Assembly (NCBI GenBank): GCA_003023165.1
Contig: PXSD01000072.1
Location: forward strand, 1 to 39,691
DNA length: 39,691 nt
Source of the DNA: Halobacteriales archaeon QS_9_67_15
Lineage (GTDB): Archaea; Halobacteriota; Halobacteria; Halobacteriales; Haloarculaceae
Reading direction: 5' to 3'
Below the pieces are notes generated by a model, which searched no databases, was not told the DNA's origin, and saw only the letters and a program-made list of their open reading frames with translations. Below are positions 25,738 to 35,727 of the stretch, in pieces (the first letter of the stretch is position 1; each line of letters begins with the position of its first letter). Made by a program: the position numbers and the translations under genes.

Positions 25738-26142
25738 ATGGAAGAACAACCGGGACTGTCGGACCAGTATCGGACGGCCAGTCCGTGGCCGCTGCTCGTC
25801 GCAGTGGGATTCGCCCTCTCCGAAGTCGGCGTTTTCCTCGGCATCTTCCCGGTCGCCGTCGGCGGGATCCTCCTGCTGGGCGGCAGCGTGGCCGGCATCC
25901 TCGCCGAGTCGGGCTACGCGCGGCGTCCGTGGCGGACGCTCGCCCTGCTCGGTGGCGTCTTCGCGGGCCTCGGCGCGGCGCTCGTCGCGACTCAGCTACC
26001 CGGTTCGTCCGTCGGCCTCCTCGAAGTCGTCGCCGACCCGAACGGCGTCGTCGGCCGCGGCCTCGCGGTCGCTGTCGCCGGCGCGATGCTCGTCGCCGCC
26101 GGGGCGACCAGCCAGATGTTCGGCCGCTCCCAGCAGGTCTGA
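25738..26142 (+). CDS. DUF7541-like cox-cluster membrane protein
   Basis: The 134-residue protein begins MEEQPGLSDQYRTASPWPLL and has four hydrophobic segments. The opening and the position next to coxA match haloarchaeal 'cox cluster' proteins (DUF7541 by memory), presumed to help assembly or stability of the haem-copper oxidase; no function is proven to my knowledge. In-frame ATGs at 25711 and 25738 are both possible. The later one is chosen because relatives start close to GLS(D/E)QYRTASPWP. Confidence 0.7.
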   Translation: MEEQPGLSDQYRTASPWPLLVAVGFALSEVGVFLGIFPVAVGGILLLGGSVAGILAESGYARRPWRTLALLGGVFAGLGAALVATQLPGSSVGLLEVVADPNGVVGRGLAVAVAGAMLVAAGATSQMFGRSQQV

Positions 26143-26253
26143 GCCGACCCGCTCTCCGTGCCTCTCGTCGGTCGACGGCAGATCCACCGTGGAGGGCGTC
26201 GCTCCGCGGCTGAAATCGACACTCTATTTATTCGCGTCTCCGTAGGTGCGCGC

Positions 26254-26508
26254 ATGTCGGAGAAGATATTCGACCGCGAGACGCTCCTCGACCTGACGGT
26301 CAACTTCATCCCGTTCGGCATCATCCTGTTTTTCATCGGTGTGTTCGCGCTCGTCTCCCCGTGGGGCGTCGACCCGTTCGTCTCCGGGATGCAGTTCGCG
26401 GTCGTCGGCATCATGGCCGCCGCGCTCGTCGTCCTCACCTACTACGCGGGCAAGGCGATCTCGACCGCGGAGAAGAAGGCGGAAGCCGACCAGGGTCACA
26501 GCAAGTAA
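26254..26508 (+). CDS. DUF6684-like small cox-cluster membrane protein
   Basis: The 84-residue protein (MSEKIFDRETLLDLTVNFIP) has two transmembrane segments, IPFGIILFFIGVFALVSPWG and a second around AVVGIMAAALVVLTYYA, and a charged Lys/Ala tail. It matches the haloarchaeal DUF6684 family found beside coxA. It may be a small oxidase accessory subunit; this is inferred from context. TCTATTTA (26223-26230) lies about 28 bases upstream, giving a leaderless start. Confidence 0.75.
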   Translation: MSEKIFDRETLLDLTVNFIPFGIILFFIGVFALVSPWGVDPFVSGMQFAVVGIMAAALVVLTYYAGKAISTAEKKAEADQGHSK

Positions 26509-26611
26509 CGGACGACCTGCCGTCCGACTGTCTGCCGGGAGCGTCGCCCCGCTGTTCACTCCCCGGTTGGACTCTCGAATCCGGGGTCACTCTCCGGGCT
26601 GTTCTTCACGA

Positions 26612-26617
26612 TTTTTT
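26612..26617 (+). terminator. T-run after the DUF6684-like gene
   Basis: TTTTTT at 26612-26617 lies about 100 bases after the stop and before the coxA promoter (TTCATATGG, 26668-26676). Archaeal termination commonly uses T-rich tracts without a hairpin, so this is a plausible terminator separating the two transcripts. Confidence 0.35.
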
Positions 26618-26697
26618 CCACACACGGCGGGCGGACGAACGCATTCGATGGGACGGTTTCCTAACCATTCATATGGCACCAGTACTGAGGTCCGAGT

Positions 26698-28515
<1,818 letters not shown>

Positions 28516-28579
28516 CGCGCCGGTTCTGGAATCGCGATTTTCGAGCAACTCAAACGCTCAAATAGGGTCTTGCGACCCT

Positions 28580-28667
28580 CTCATAGTGATTATTGTAGCG
28601 ATGTACCGGTACGCGCCGCCACCGAAGTCGGCGCGATCCGGAAATAATCTACAATAATCACTATCAG
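28580..28667 (-). repeat. Hairpin element E4 (CTGA...TGAG family)
   Basis: The outer arms ATAGTGATTATTGTAG (28583-28598) and its exact complement (28649-28664) are 16 bp. Read on the minus strand it begins CTGA (28667-28664) and ends TGAG (28583-28580), and its body is almost the same as E3. It lies 60 bases after the 37-residue membrane protein gene (minus) and 64 bases beyond the coxA stop, between two converging genes. The same spacing of 60 bases from an upstream stop is seen for E2. Confidence 0.85.
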
Positions 28668-28727
28668 CACTGGCGGACAGCCGCCGCTCTCGGGTTGTCG
28701 CGAGTAGATGGCGATTGGCACGCCCGT

Positions 28728-28841
28728 TCACGCGCCGATGACGAGGACGAACGCCGAGACGGCCATGAGCAGTGCGATGGCGGTGAGGACGAACAGCAGC
28801 AGCTCTTTCTCGGAGAAGCCCGAGTCGTCGAAGTCGCTCAT
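28728..28841 (-). CDS. 37-residue single-span membrane protein near coxA
   Basis: The minus strand encodes MSDFDDSGFSEKELLLFVLT followed by AIALLMAVSAFVLVIGA and TGA. It is an acidic N-terminus with one transmembrane helix, ending right after the helix. A TATA-like box CCTTTTCAC (minus strand, 28864-28872) lies 27 bases before the ATG, giving a leaderless start, and the box is shared with the divergent DUF7520-like gene. The clean helix, the promoter and the cox setting support a real gene, perhaps a small oxidase-associated subunit. I do not recognise a named family. Confidence 0.65.
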   Translation of the reverse strand: MSDFDDSGFSEKELLLFVLTAIALLMAVSAFVLVIGA

Positions 28842-28863
28842 ACCCCGGGTTGCGGCTGTGATG

Positions 28864-28872
28864 TGAAAAGGC
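28864..28872. promoter_or_regulatory. Shared divergent promoter box in the cox cluster
   Basis: GTGAAAAGG, read CCTTTTCAC on the other strand, sits about 27 bases from the ATG of the 37-residue gene (minus) and about 32 bases from the GTG at 28900 (plus). One element may serve both directions. Confidence 0.4.
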
Positions 28873-28899
28873 TAACCACCTGTGGCCCGAACGACCGGT

Positions 28900-29184
28900 G
28901 TGACAGCGAACACGGACCGTCCGTCGCTCTCCGAGCGGGTCGCGGGACCGCGCGTCGTGTTGACCGTCTACCTGGCCGTGCTCGGCGTCGCCGGGACCAT
29001 GGGAGCGCTCCTCGGGTACGTCAACCCGGAGGGAATGGACCCGCAGCTGTTCTTCGTCGTCGACCTCCCGGCCTCGCCGCTTGGGATGGCGACGTTCGGG
29101 GTCGTCACGGTCGGCGTTACCCTCGGCGTCCTCCTACTCGTCGTGCGGTACGTCTCGCAGTTCGACCAGGACCGCGTCGAGTGA
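28900..29184 (+). CDS. DUF7520-like cox-cluster membrane protein
   Basis: The 94-residue protein (start GTG, MTANTDRPSLSERVAGPRVV) has two transmembrane segments, VLTVYLAVLGVAGTMGALLG and GMATFGVVTVGVTLGVLLLVV, joined by an external loop containing YVNPEGMDPQLFF. I associate it with the haloarchaeal DUF7520 'cox cluster' family; function unknown. A longer GTG start at 28882 is in frame, but it lies upstream of the initiation site predicted from the GTGAAAAGG box, so 28900 is preferred. The gene points towards the nuo operon but is separated from it by about 250 bases. Confidence 0.65.
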   Translation: MTANTDRPSLSERVAGPRVVLTVYLAVLGVAGTMGALLGYVNPEGMDPQLFFVVDLPASPLGMATFGVVTVGVTLGVLLLVVRYVSQFDQDRVE

Positions 29185-29400
29185 GGAGAGCGGTGCTGCG
29201 GTGGTCGCCGTTCCCGCCGGGTCCGAGCGCGCGCGAGCGGTGCGGCGGCTCGGTCGGGCGTGATTCCGGGTCGATCACGAGCCGGAACTGAACGCGTCAG
29301 GTGTCCCACCTGGGGGGAGCGGGCCGGTCGGACGGGGGGGACGCGTCGAATCTCTAACGATTCTGGGCGCGTGAGCGGGCGAGCGCGGGACGATACAGTA

Positions 29401-29410
29401 ATCTTCAAAG
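29401..29410 (+). promoter_or_regulatory. Promoter box of the nuoJ-N operon
   Basis: ATCTTCAAAG is centred about 33 bases before the nuoJ1 ATG. The preceding 200 bases are GC-rich with no ORF of note. A promoter directly before nuoJ1 fits the absence of the usual upstream nuo genes. Confidence 0.4.
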
Positions 29411-29438
29411 GGCGTCCCGTCGGAGTTTCGGGGTAACG

Positions 29439-29708
29439 ATGGCATTGCTCGAGTCGATCGCGTTTGCGCTGTTCGCCATAGTCACAGTGGGGAGCAGCCT
29501 GGGCGTCGTGCTGGTGCGCGACGTCTGGCACTCGGCGCTGTTGCTCGGCGTAGCACTGTTGTCCGTCGCAGTGCACTACGTCATGCTCCAGGCCGAGTTC
29601 ATCGCTGCGATGCAAGTACTGGTGTACGTCGGTGGGGTGCTCATCCTCATCACGTTCGCCATCATGCTCACGGACAAGGACTCCCAGCCCGACGAGGTGG
29701 CAACATGA
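29439..29708 (+). CDS. nuoJ1: NADH dehydrogenase-like complex subunit J, N-terminal half
   Basis: The 89-residue protein has three transmembrane helices matching the first part of bacterial NuoJ: VLVRDVWHSALLLGVALLSV and the conserved AEFIAAMQVLVYVGGVLILI near residue 50, where a pi-bulge helix is expected. In haloarchaea NuoJ is split in two genes, and this is the first. It belongs to the membrane arm of complex I. The stop overlaps the next start (ATGA). In the standard haloarchaeal operon nuoA, B, CD, H and I come before it; none is present here. Confidence 0.93.
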   Translation: MALLESIAFALFAIVTVGSSLGVVLVRDVWHSALLLGVALLSVAVHYVMLQAEFIAAMQVLVYVGGVLILITFAIMLTDKDSQPDEVAT

Positions 29709-30136
29709 CCTCTCGACCGCGGCTGGCGACCGACGTCAACTACGTCAACGGGCTCGCCGCGCTGGCCCTGTTCGTCGTCATGGCCTACGTGTTCATGACG
29801 AGCGACGTCTCGGCCCCCGCCGGGTTCGCCGACGGCAGCATCGTTGCCAGCATCGGATACGCGATGTTCGACATGCTCGACCAGGGTGCGATCGAGGCCG
29901 AGGGCTTCCTGGTCGCGTTCATCGTCATCGCGCTCGTGCTCGACGCGGCGCTCGACGGCGCGGTCATGCTCGCTCGCCGCGAAGACGACGAGCAGTCCGT
30001 AACTGCGCTGGCCGACGGTGGTTTCCTGAGTCGTACGAAGGAAACCTCGTCAGAGCGTCGCTCTGACGGTGATTCCCTGCTCGGTCGCAACGACGGCGAG
30101 GACGCCGGTTCCAGCGACGACGGAGGTGACGACTGA
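29705..30136 (+). CDS. nuoJ2: NADH dehydrogenase-like complex subunit J, C-terminal half
   Basis: The 143-residue protein holds the remaining two helices of NuoJ (YVNGLAALALFVVMAYVFM and GFLVAFIVIALVLDAALDGA) and then a long acidic, Ser-rich cytoplasmic tail (ERRSDGDSLLGRNDGEDAGS). The tail is typical haloarchaeal surface chemistry. It overlaps nuoJ1 by four bases and nuoK by one (TGATG), so the three are translationally coupled. Confidence 0.9.
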   Translation: MTSRPRLATDVNYVNGLAALALFVVMAYVFMTSDVSAPAGFADGSIVASIGYAMFDMLDQGAIEAEGFLVAFIVIALVLDAALDGAVMLARREDDEQSVTALADGGFLSRTKETSSERRSDGDSLLGRNDGEDAGSSDDGGDD

Positions 30137-30441
30137 TGGCGATCGAGAGTCAGTACTACCTCCTGTTGTCGGCGGCGATATTCTGTATCGGCGTCTACGG
30201 CATCCTCACGCGCCAGAACGCGCTCCTGTTCCTGATGTCCGTCGAGTTGATGCTCAACGCGGCGAACATCAATCTCGTCGCGTTCTCGTTCTACCACGGG
30301 AACCTCACGGGACAGGTCTTCTCGCTGTTCACGATGGCGCTGGCGGCCGCCGAGGTGGCGGTCGGGATCGGTATCGTGCTCGTGCTGTATCGCAATTTCG
30401 AGGACATCGACGTCACGAAGGCCGCAACGATGAGGTGGTAA
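30136..30441 (+). CDS. nuoK: NADH dehydrogenase-like complex subunit K
   Basis: The 101-residue, three-helix protein shows the NuoK signature LFLMSVELMLNAANINLVAF, whose Glu on helix 2 is part of the proton path, and LAAAEVAVGIGIVLVLYR with the second conserved Glu. It is a membrane-arm subunit of complex I. One base separates its TAA from the nuoL ATG. Confidence 0.96.
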   Translation: MAIESQYYLLLSAAIFCIGVYGILTRQNALLFLMSVELMLNAANINLVAFSFYHGNLTGQVFSLFTMALAAAEVAVGIGIVLVLYRNFEDIDVTKAATMRW

Positions 30442-30442
30442 G

Positions 30443-32536
30443 ATGGCAGGTGCATTCGACTTCGTTCCCGCGATCGCAGCGCTCCCGCTCCTGGCGTTCG
30501 TCATCGCCCTGTTCGCCGGGCAGTACATGCCCAAGCGCGGTGCGGAGGCCGGCATCGCCGCGACGGCCGGCTCCCTGATCCTCTCGATATGGACCGCGCT
30601 GACCGTCGCCGGGATGACGGGCTCCGAGACGTTCTACAACGAGAACCTCTACACCTGGGTCGCCGGCGTCGCCGACAGCGCCGTGACGCTCCGCCTCGGC
30701 GTGCTCGTCGACCCGCTGACGGCGCTCATGCTCGTCATCGTCTCGCTCATCGCCCTGCTCGTCCACGTCTTCTCGCTGGGCTACATGAACGACGAGGGCG
30801 AGACCGGTCTGCCCCGCTACTACGCCGGGCTCGGCCTGTTCACGGCGAGCATGCTCGCGTTCGTCTTCTCGAACAACATCCTGATGGCGTTCATGTTCTT
30901 CGAGCTGGTCGGGCTCTGCTCGTACCTGCTCATCGGTTTCTGGTTCCGCGAGGACGGCCCGCCGTCGGCCGCGAAGAAGGCGTTCCTCGTCACCCGCTTC
31001 GGTGACTACTTCTTCCTCATCGGCGTGGTCGGCATCTTCGCCACGTTCGGCACGGGCCTGTTCGCGCCCGTCGAGGCCGCCTCGGGCACGATGGAGAGCT
31101 TCCCACACATGGCCGAGATGGCCATCGAGGAGAGCGAGACCTTCTTCGGCTACGGGGCCCAGACGTGGATGACCATCCTCGGGCTGCTCGTGCTGGGCGG
31201 CGTCGTCGGTAAGTCCGCACAGTTCCCGCTGCACACGTGGCTCCCCGACGCGATGGAGGGTCCGACCCCCGTCTCAGCGCTCATCCACGCGGCGACGATG
31301 GTCGCGGCCGGCGTCTACCTCGTCGCCCGGATGTACGGCTTCTACGCCCTCTCGCCGCAGGCGCTCGCGGTCATCGCGCTCATCGGCGGGTTCACCGCCC
31401 TGTTCGCGGCGACGATGGGCGTCGTCAAGCAGGAACTCAAGCAGGTGCTCGCGTACTCCACTATCTCTCAGTACGGCTACATGATGCTCGCGCTGGGCGC
31501 AGGTGGCTACGTCGCCGCGGTCTTCCACCTGACCACGCACGCTATCTTCAAGGCGCTCCTGTTCCTGGGTGCCGGGTCGGTCATCATCGCAATGCACCAC
31601 AACGAGAACATGTGGGACATGGGCGGGCTGAAGGACAAGATGCCCGTCACCTACTGGACGTTCCTCTCCGGGTCGCTCGCGCTCGCGGGTATCGTCCCGT
31701 TCGCCGGCTTCTGGTCGAAGGACGAGGTGCTGTTCGAGGCGCTCATCCACGGCGTCGGCACCGAGGGGACGCTCGGGGCGATGTTCCTGCTGGCGTACGC
31801 GATGGGGCTGCTGGCCGTGTTCTTCACGGGATTCTACACGTTCCGGATGGTCTACCTGACCTTCCACGGGAACGCACGCACCGACGTGGCGCGTGACCCC
31901 GAGCCGGTCCGCTGGAACGTCAAGGCACCGCTGGCGGTGCTCGGTATCGGTGCTGCGACCGTCGGGCTCGTCAACATGGCACCGGTCGAGAAGCTGACCG
32001 GCCTGCATATCGACTTCCTCCACCAGTGGCTCGACGGCCCCGAGGAGGGCGGCTGGCCGGACGCACTCTCGACGGACCTCCACCACTACGAGGAGCTACT
32101 GCACAACGTGCCCCACGTCGACCCGGCGTACCCGATCGGCGGGGAGCAGACGACGCTGATCGTGTCGGCGGCGCTCTCGCTGGGGCTGGCGCTGGGCGGC
32201 GTACTCCTCGCGCGCAGTCTCTACGGCGTGGACGAACCGGTCGAACACACGGACAAGCTGGGAGGCGCGAAGGCGCTGCTCACGCACAACTACTATCAGG
32301 ACGAGTCTCAGGTCTGGCTGGCACAGGGCGTGACGGTGCCGCTCGCACGAGCGGCGGACAAGTTCGACCAGGGCGTCGTCGACGGCGTCGTCAACGGCGT
32401 CAGTAGCGTGAGCCTCTTCACCGGCTCGCGCTTCCGACGCATCCAGTCGGGCGTCGTCTCAAACTACGCGGCGCTGATGACGCTCTCGCTCGTGTTGTTA
32501 CTGGTCGCCTTCGTCGTCCTGGGAGGTGTCGCCTGA
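30443..32536 (+). CDS. nuoL: NADH dehydrogenase-like complex subunit L
   Basis: The 697-residue antiporter-like subunit is the distal proton pump of complex I. It has the N-terminal helices, the core motif LPDAMEGPTPVSALIHAATM near residue 270, the KQELKQVLAYSTISQYGYM helix with conserved Lys, HAIFKALLFLGAGSVI, and a C-terminal lateral-helix region. Length is normal for the family. It overlaps nuoM by one base. Confidence 0.97.
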   Translation: MAGAFDFVPAIAALPLLAFVIALFAGQYMPKRGAEAGIAATAGSLILSIWTALTVAGMTGSETFYNENLYTWVAGVADSAVTLRLGVLVDPLTALMLVIVSLIALLVHVFSLGYMNDEGETGLPRYYAGLGLFTASMLAFVFSNNILMAFMFFELVGLCSYLLIGFWFREDGPPSAAKKAFLVTRFGDYFFLIGVVGIFATFGTGLFAPVEAASGTMESFPHMAEMAIEESETFFGYGAQTWMTILGLLVLGGVVGKSAQFPLHTWLPDAMEGPTPVSALIHAATMVAAGVYLVARMYGFYALSPQALAVIALIGGFTALFAATMGVVKQELKQVLAYSTISQYGYMMLALGAGGYVAAVFHLTTHAIFKALLFLGAGSVIIAMHHNENMWDMGGLKDKMPVTYWTFLSGSLALAGIVPFAGFWSKDEVLFEALIHGVGTEGTLGAMFLLAYAMGLLAVFFTGFYTFRMVYLTFHGNARTDVARDPEPVRWNVKAPLAVLGIGAATVGLVNMAPVEKLTGLHIDFLHQWLDGPEEGGWPDALSTDLHHYEELLHNVPHVDPAYPIGGEQTTLIVSAALSLGLALGGVLLARSLYGVDEPVEHTDKLGGAKALLTHNYYQDESQVWLAQGVTVPLARAADKFDQGVVDGVVNGVSSVSLFTGSRFRRIQSGVVSNYAALMTLSLVLLLVAFVVLGGVA

Positions 32537-34083
32537 TGCCCATCGCAGGCCCCGTCGAGGCCCTGCTGGGCGTGACCCTCCTCGGCGCGTTCCTCGTCTT
32601 CCTCGCACCCGACGAGTACGCGGGCAAGCTCGCCACCGCGGTGAGCCTCGTCCCCGTCGCGGTCTCCGTCTGGATGTACTCCGTCTTCGACGGCGCGGGC
32701 AACGCGCTGCTGGGCGGGACGCTCGCCTTCGAATCCGACCTCGGGTGGGTCAGTCTCGGTCGCTACGACCTCGCCTGGCAGGTCGGGCTCGACGGGATCA
32801 GCATGCCGCTGCTCCTGCTCGCGACCGTGCTGACCACGCTCGCCTTGGTGAGTTCGTGGACGCCCATCGACGAGCGCGAGTCGCAGTTCTACGGGCTGAT
32901 GCTCCTGATGGAGGCCAGTCTCATCGGCGTGTTCACGGCGCTGGACTTCTTCCTCTGGCTGGTGTTCTGGGAGGCCGTGCTCATCCCGATGTACTTCCTC
33001 ATCGGCGTCTGGGGCGGCCCGCGCCGGAAGTACGCCGCCATCAAGTTCTTCGTCTACACGAACGTGGCGACGCTGGTCATGTTCGTGGGCTTCATGGCGC
33101 TCGTGTTCGGGCTCGGCGACTCCATCTCGACGTTCGGAATGGCCGAGATCGCTCAGGCGCTCCGCGAGGGCGGAAACCTCTCGACGCTGGCCGGGTTGGC
33201 GCCAGCCGACCTGCGACTGGTCGCGTTCACGCTCATGTTCGCCGGGTTCGCGGTGAAGGTGCCCGTCTTCCCGGTCCACACGTGGCTCCCCGACGCACAC
33301 GTCGAGGCGCCCACGCCGGTGTCGGTCATGCTGGCGGGCGTCCTCCTGAAGATGGGGACCTACGCGCTGTTGCGGTTCAACTTCACGATGCTCCGCGAGA
33401 CCGCCGAGGCCAACGCGGGCATTATCGTCGCCTTCGGCGTCCTGAGCGTCATCTACGGGGCGATGCTCGCGCTCGCACAGCAGGACCTCAAGCGCATCGT
33501 CGCCTACTCCTCCATCTCGTCGATGGGCTACGTCATCCTCGGACTGGTCGCGTTCACGCCCCACGGCTTCGGCGGCGCGACGTTCCAGATGATCGCCCAC
33601 GGCCTCATCTCGGGGCTGATGTTCATGACGGTCGGCGTCATCTACAACGAGACCCACACGCGGATGGTGGGTGACATCTCCGGTATCGCGGACCGGATGC
33701 CGTGGGCCGTCGGCATCTTCGTCGCCGCGGCGTTCGGGTACATGGGCCTGCCGTTCATGGCCGGCTTCGCCGCCGAGTACCTCATCTTCCAAGGCGCGTT
33801 CGCGTCGACGGTCATCCCCGCGGCGCCGCTGGTGACCGCGGTCGGGATGTTCGGTATCGTCGTCGTCGCGGGCTACCTGCTCTGGGCGATGCAGCGGACG
33901 CTGTTCGGCGAGTACAGCCTCGCGACCGACTACGACGTGTCGCGGGCACCCGTCCACGACGTCGCGCCGCTGGTCGTCCTGCTGGCGCTGGTCATCGTGC
34001 TCGGCGTCCGCCCGGGACTGGTGTACCGGATGATCCAAGACGCTGTTAACCCGCTGCTGCACGGAGGTGTCGTGCTATGGTAG
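32536..34083 (+). CDS. nuoM: NADH dehydrogenase-like complex subunit M
   Basis: The 515-residue, about 14-helix antiporter-like subunit has DFFLWLVFWEAVLIPMYFLI with the key Glu near residue 148, FPVHTWLPDAHVEAPTPVSV near 252, and QQDLKRIVAYSSISSMGYV near 315. It is a proton-pumping subunit of the membrane arm. Its stop overlaps the nuoN start by seven bases (ATGGTAG). Confidence 0.97.
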   Translation: MPIAGPVEALLGVTLLGAFLVFLAPDEYAGKLATAVSLVPVAVSVWMYSVFDGAGNALLGGTLAFESDLGWVSLGRYDLAWQVGLDGISMPLLLLATVLTTLALVSSWTPIDERESQFYGLMLLMEASLIGVFTALDFFLWLVFWEAVLIPMYFLIGVWGGPRRKYAAIKFFVYTNVATLVMFVGFMALVFGLGDSISTFGMAEIAQALREGGNLSTLAGLAPADLRLVAFTLMFAGFAVKVPVFPVHTWLPDAHVEAPTPVSVMLAGVLLKMGTYALLRFNFTMLRETAEANAGIIVAFGVLSVIYGAMLALAQQDLKRIVAYSSISSMGYVILGLVAFTPHGFGGATFQMIAHGLISGLMFMTVGVIYNETHTRMVGDISGIADRMPWAVGIFVAAAFGYMGLPFMAGFAAEYLIFQGAFASTVIPAAPLVTAVGMFGIVVVAGYLLWAMQRTLFGEYSLATDYDVSRAPVHDVAPLVVLLALVIVLGVRPGLVYRMIQDAVNPLLHGGVVLW

Positions 34084-35606
34084 TCGACATCGCCGGCTAC
34101 CGGGTCGCCGACTGGGTCGCTATGACGCCGGCGCTCGTCCTCGGCCTGACGGCGATGGTCCTGTTCATCGTCGACAGCATCGAACCGCGGCCCGGGTCGA
34201 GTTCGAACGCCGTCCTCGCCGGGATATCGACGGTCGGCGCGCTCGGTGCGTTCCTGCTCGCCGGCACCTTCCTCGTGTTGGGGGTCGGCCAACCGCGCGG
34301 AACGGGCGCGGTCGACCTGTTCAACGGCCAGTTGGTCGTCGACGGGATGAGCCTGTTCTTCGTCGTCATCGTCGGGAGCGTGACGGCGCTCGTCATGCTC
34401 GCGAGCTACGACTACCTCGACGGCGAGAGCTACCAGGCCGAGTACTACGGGCTGGTCATCATGGCCGCGACGGGGATGGCCGTCATGTCCTCGGCCAACA
34501 GCCTGGCGACGGTGTTCGTCGCGCTCGAACTCTCCAGCCTGCCCTCGTACGCGCTCGTCGCGTTCGTCAAGGAAAACCGGGGCAGCGTCGAGGCCGGCCT
34601 GAAGTACTTCCTCGTCGGCGCGCTGTCGTCGTCCGTGCTGGTCTACGGGATCAGCCTCGTCTACGCCGCGAGCGGGAGTCTCCAGCTCAACGCCGTCGCC
34701 GAGGCGCTCTCGGGGTCGGTCGAGCTGGTCGGCGTCCTCGGCATCGGTATCATCATGGTTCTGCTCGGGGTCGCGTTCAAGACCGCGAGCGTCCCGTTTC
34801 ACTTCTGGGCACCGGAGGCCTACGAGGGCGCGCCCGCGCCCGTTTCGGCGTTCCTCTCGTCGGCCTCGAAGGCCGCCGGGTTCGTCGTCGCCTTCCGCGT
34901 GTTCCTCACCGCCTTCCCCGAGGTCGGCGGCCTCGGCGGCGGTGAGCCGGTCGTCGACTGGGTCACCGCCGTGACCGTGCTGGCCGTGGTCACGATGACC
35001 GTCGGCAACTTCGCCGCCGCGAACCAGGAGAAGGTCAAGCGCATGCTCGCCTACTCGTCGGTCGGCCACGCCGGCTACGTCCTCATCGGACTGGCCGCAC
35101 TGAACACGCCCGACCGAGGGCTGGTCCTCGGGGCGAGCATGATGCACCTGCTCGTCTACGGGTTCATGAACACCGGCGCGTTCCTGTTCATCGCGCTCAC
35201 CGACTACTGGGGCGTCGGCCGCACCTTCCAGGACTTCAACGGTCTCTCGGAGCAGGCACCGCTGGCCTGCGCCGCGATGACCGTCTTCCTGTTCAGCCTC
35301 GCGGGCCTGCCCATCGGCGGCGGCTTCATCTCGAAGCTCTACCTGCTACTTGGGACGGTCAACGCGGGCGCGTGGTTGCTGGCCGCCTCGCTCATCGTCA
35401 ACAGCGCTCTCTCGCTGTTCTACTACAGCCGGGTCGTCAAGGCGATGTGGATCGAGGACTCGGCCGGCGAGTTCGAGATCGACTCCTACCCGAGTTCGCT
35501 GTACGCCGCGGTCGTCATCGCGGCGTTCGTCACCTTCGCGCTGCTCCCGGCGTTCGGCCTCCTCTCGCCGAGCGCGTTCGACGCCGCGAGCGTCCTGTTC
35601 GGCTGA
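34077..35606 (+). CDS. nuoN: NADH dehydrogenase-like complex subunit N
   Basis: The 509-residue antiporter-like subunit has FVALELSSLPSYALVAF with the conserved Glu near residue 150, FHFWAPEAYEGAPAPVSAFL near 240, and NQEKVKRMLAYSSVGHAGYV near 317. It is the last gene of the operon. The haloarchaeal complex is known to lack NuoEFG, so its electron donor is uncertain. After the stop come 120 bases without a gene before the convergent peroxiredoxin. Confidence 0.97.
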   Translation: MVVDIAGYRVADWVAMTPALVLGLTAMVLFIVDSIEPRPGSSSNAVLAGISTVGALGAFLLAGTFLVLGVGQPRGTGAVDLFNGQLVVDGMSLFFVVIVGSVTALVMLASYDYLDGESYQAEYYGLVIMAATGMAVMSSANSLATVFVALELSSLPSYALVAFVKENRGSVEAGLKYFLVGALSSSVLVYGISLVYAASGSLQLNAVAEALSGSVELVGVLGIGIIMVLLGVAFKTASVPFHFWAPEAYEGAPAPVSAFLSSASKAAGFVVAFRVFLTAFPEVGGLGGGEPVVDWVTAVTVLAVVTMTVGNFAAANQEKVKRMLAYSSVGHAGYVLIGLAALNTPDRGLVLGASMMHLLVYGFMNTGAFLFIALTDYWGVGRTFQDFNGLSEQAPLACAAMTVFLFSLAGLPIGGGFISKLYLLLGTVNAGAWLLAASLIVNSALSLFYYSRVVKAMWIEDSAGEFEIDSYPSSLYAAVVIAAFVTFALLPAFGLLSPSAFDAASVLFG

Positions 35607-35727
35607 CCGACGGTCGGTCTCTCGCAGTCCGTCGTTTCGTATAAACAACGGCCGCGAGCCGCGGCGCACAGCGGGCTGGCGGTCGATATCTCCAGCCGCG
35701 GTCCGGTCACTCGCGAACAGAGGGCTT

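Noticed and set aside
32464..34062. Long antisense frame over nuoM
   Set aside because: It is His/Arg/Glu-rich with no domain and lies fully within nuoM, so it is a shadow.
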